Source of the DNA: Roseobacter sp. CCS2
Lineage (GTDB): Bacteria > Pseudomonadota > Alphaproteobacteria > Rhodobacterales > Rhodobacteraceae
Reading direction: 5' to 3'
NCBI RefSeq assembly: GCF_000169435.1
Contig: NZ_AAYB01000006.1
Location: 91,553 to 155,552 of the forward strand
DNA: 64,000 nt
The translations under genes and the position numbers were made by a program. Of this stretch, positions 63,719-64,000 are shown piece after piece. Under the pieces are notes generated by a model, which ran no database searches, was not told the origin of the DNA, and saw nothing but the letters and a program-made list of their open reading frames with translations. Each line of letters opens with the position of its first letter. The stretch's first letter is position 1.

Positions 63719-64000
63719 ATGCACATACATGTCGAAACATGCGGGTCCGGTCAGCCGCTTTTGTTTCTTGGCGGGTCGTCATGGGATTTGCGATTTGACC
63801 GTGTGGCGTTTGATTGGGCGCCCCACGCAGGTGTGACGACCTTTGATCAGCGGGGCCTTGGCCAGACGGACACACCGAACGCGGCCTGGACCATGGCCGA
63901 TTATGTCGCAGATGCAGCGCGTGTCATGGCCGGGTATGACCGGTTCGATGTGGTTGGATATTCGTTCGGAAGCATGGTTGCCCAACATCTGGCCGCAAAA
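63719..64000 (+). CDS. Alpha/beta hydrolase, cut by the window end
   Basis: First 94 residues of an alpha/beta fold hydrolase: MHIHVETCGSGQPLLFLGG, FDQRGLGQTDTPN and nucleophile elbow GYSFGSMVAQHLA at the end of the visible part. The usual HG oxyanion motif reads GG here. Divergent from the tct operon. The rest lies outside the window. Confidence 0.82.
   Translation, partial: MHIHVETCGSGQPLLFLGGSSWDLRFDRVAFDWAPHAGVTTFDQRGLGQTDTPNAAWTMADYVADAARVMAGYDRFDVVGYSFGSMVAQHLAAK

Overview
The window is a continuous stretch of chromosome from an alphaproteobacterium, most likely a marine Rhodobacteraceae (Roseobacter-group, Yoonia/Loktanella-like; the genus is inference). The evidence is gene content and order: a single SUF operon led by a cysteine-poor IscR, the order lptF-lptG-lptD-surA-pdxA-ksgA, the order prfA-prmC-DUF4167, and the order bamE / DUF177-rpmF-plsX-fabH-ihfA-merR-tRNA-Pro. 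Coding density is high and many genes overlap by 1-4 bases. I see no phage, insertion sequence, plasmid or CRISPR genes.

Layout. (1) 0-5.7 kb: complete seven-gene Mrp Na+/H+ antiporter operon, mrpA-G. (2) 5.8-9.2 kb: a small catabolic operon with a dihydropyrimidinase/hydantoinase broken by two frameshifts, a VOC protein, an Asp/Glu/hydantoin racemase and a DapA-family aldolase/lyase, followed by tRNA-Arg(CCG) on the minus strand. (3) 9.3-18.6 kb, minus strand: SUF iron-sulfur assembly operon iscR, cysteine desulfurase, sufB, two non-canonical genes, sufC, sufD, two YIP1-type membrane genes, sufS, with a likely IscR operator upstream. (4) 18.6-31.9 kb: mixed genes: an alpha/beta hydrolase, DEAD-box helicase, TfoX-C protein, polysaccharide-deacetylase lipoprotein, ndk, two transporters, an ABC-F ATPase, MarC, a retropepsin-like protease with a 40-residue lipoprotein, and a TetR regulator divergent from a hydrolase with two palindromic operators. 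(5) 31.9-41.5 kb: holC-pepA (minus), then the LPS-export/outer-membrane cluster. (6) 41.5-47.8 kb, minus: DUF4167, prmC, prfA, a DUF1499 protein, two ureohydrolases and an M20 amidohydrolase. (7) 48-58.9 kb: outer-membrane barrel, mazG, SDR, lipoprotein, ABC-F/Uup, msrB, bamE, then the ribosomal-protein/fatty-acid cluster, tRNA-Pro(GGG) and a dCTP-deaminase-like gene. (8) 59-64 kb: a 550-base gene-poor gap, then a tripartite tricarboxylate transporter operon (tctC-tctB-tctA) with a D-erythronate-dehydrogenase-like SDR, and a hydrolase cut by the window end.

The most interesting signals are not protein genes. A three-copy intergenic element forms two successive hairpins whose stem sequences differ between copies but stay paired, followed by a conserved tail just before a downstream start codon. 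A run of five 11-bp units (GTACA plus six variable bases) lies upstream of the DUF1499 gene. The IscR lacks the three classical cluster cysteines, and a palindrome like its probable operator recurs inside the cysteine desulfurase gene. No clearly new multi-gene system was identified. Antisense open frames are abundant and were treated as shadows of real genes.
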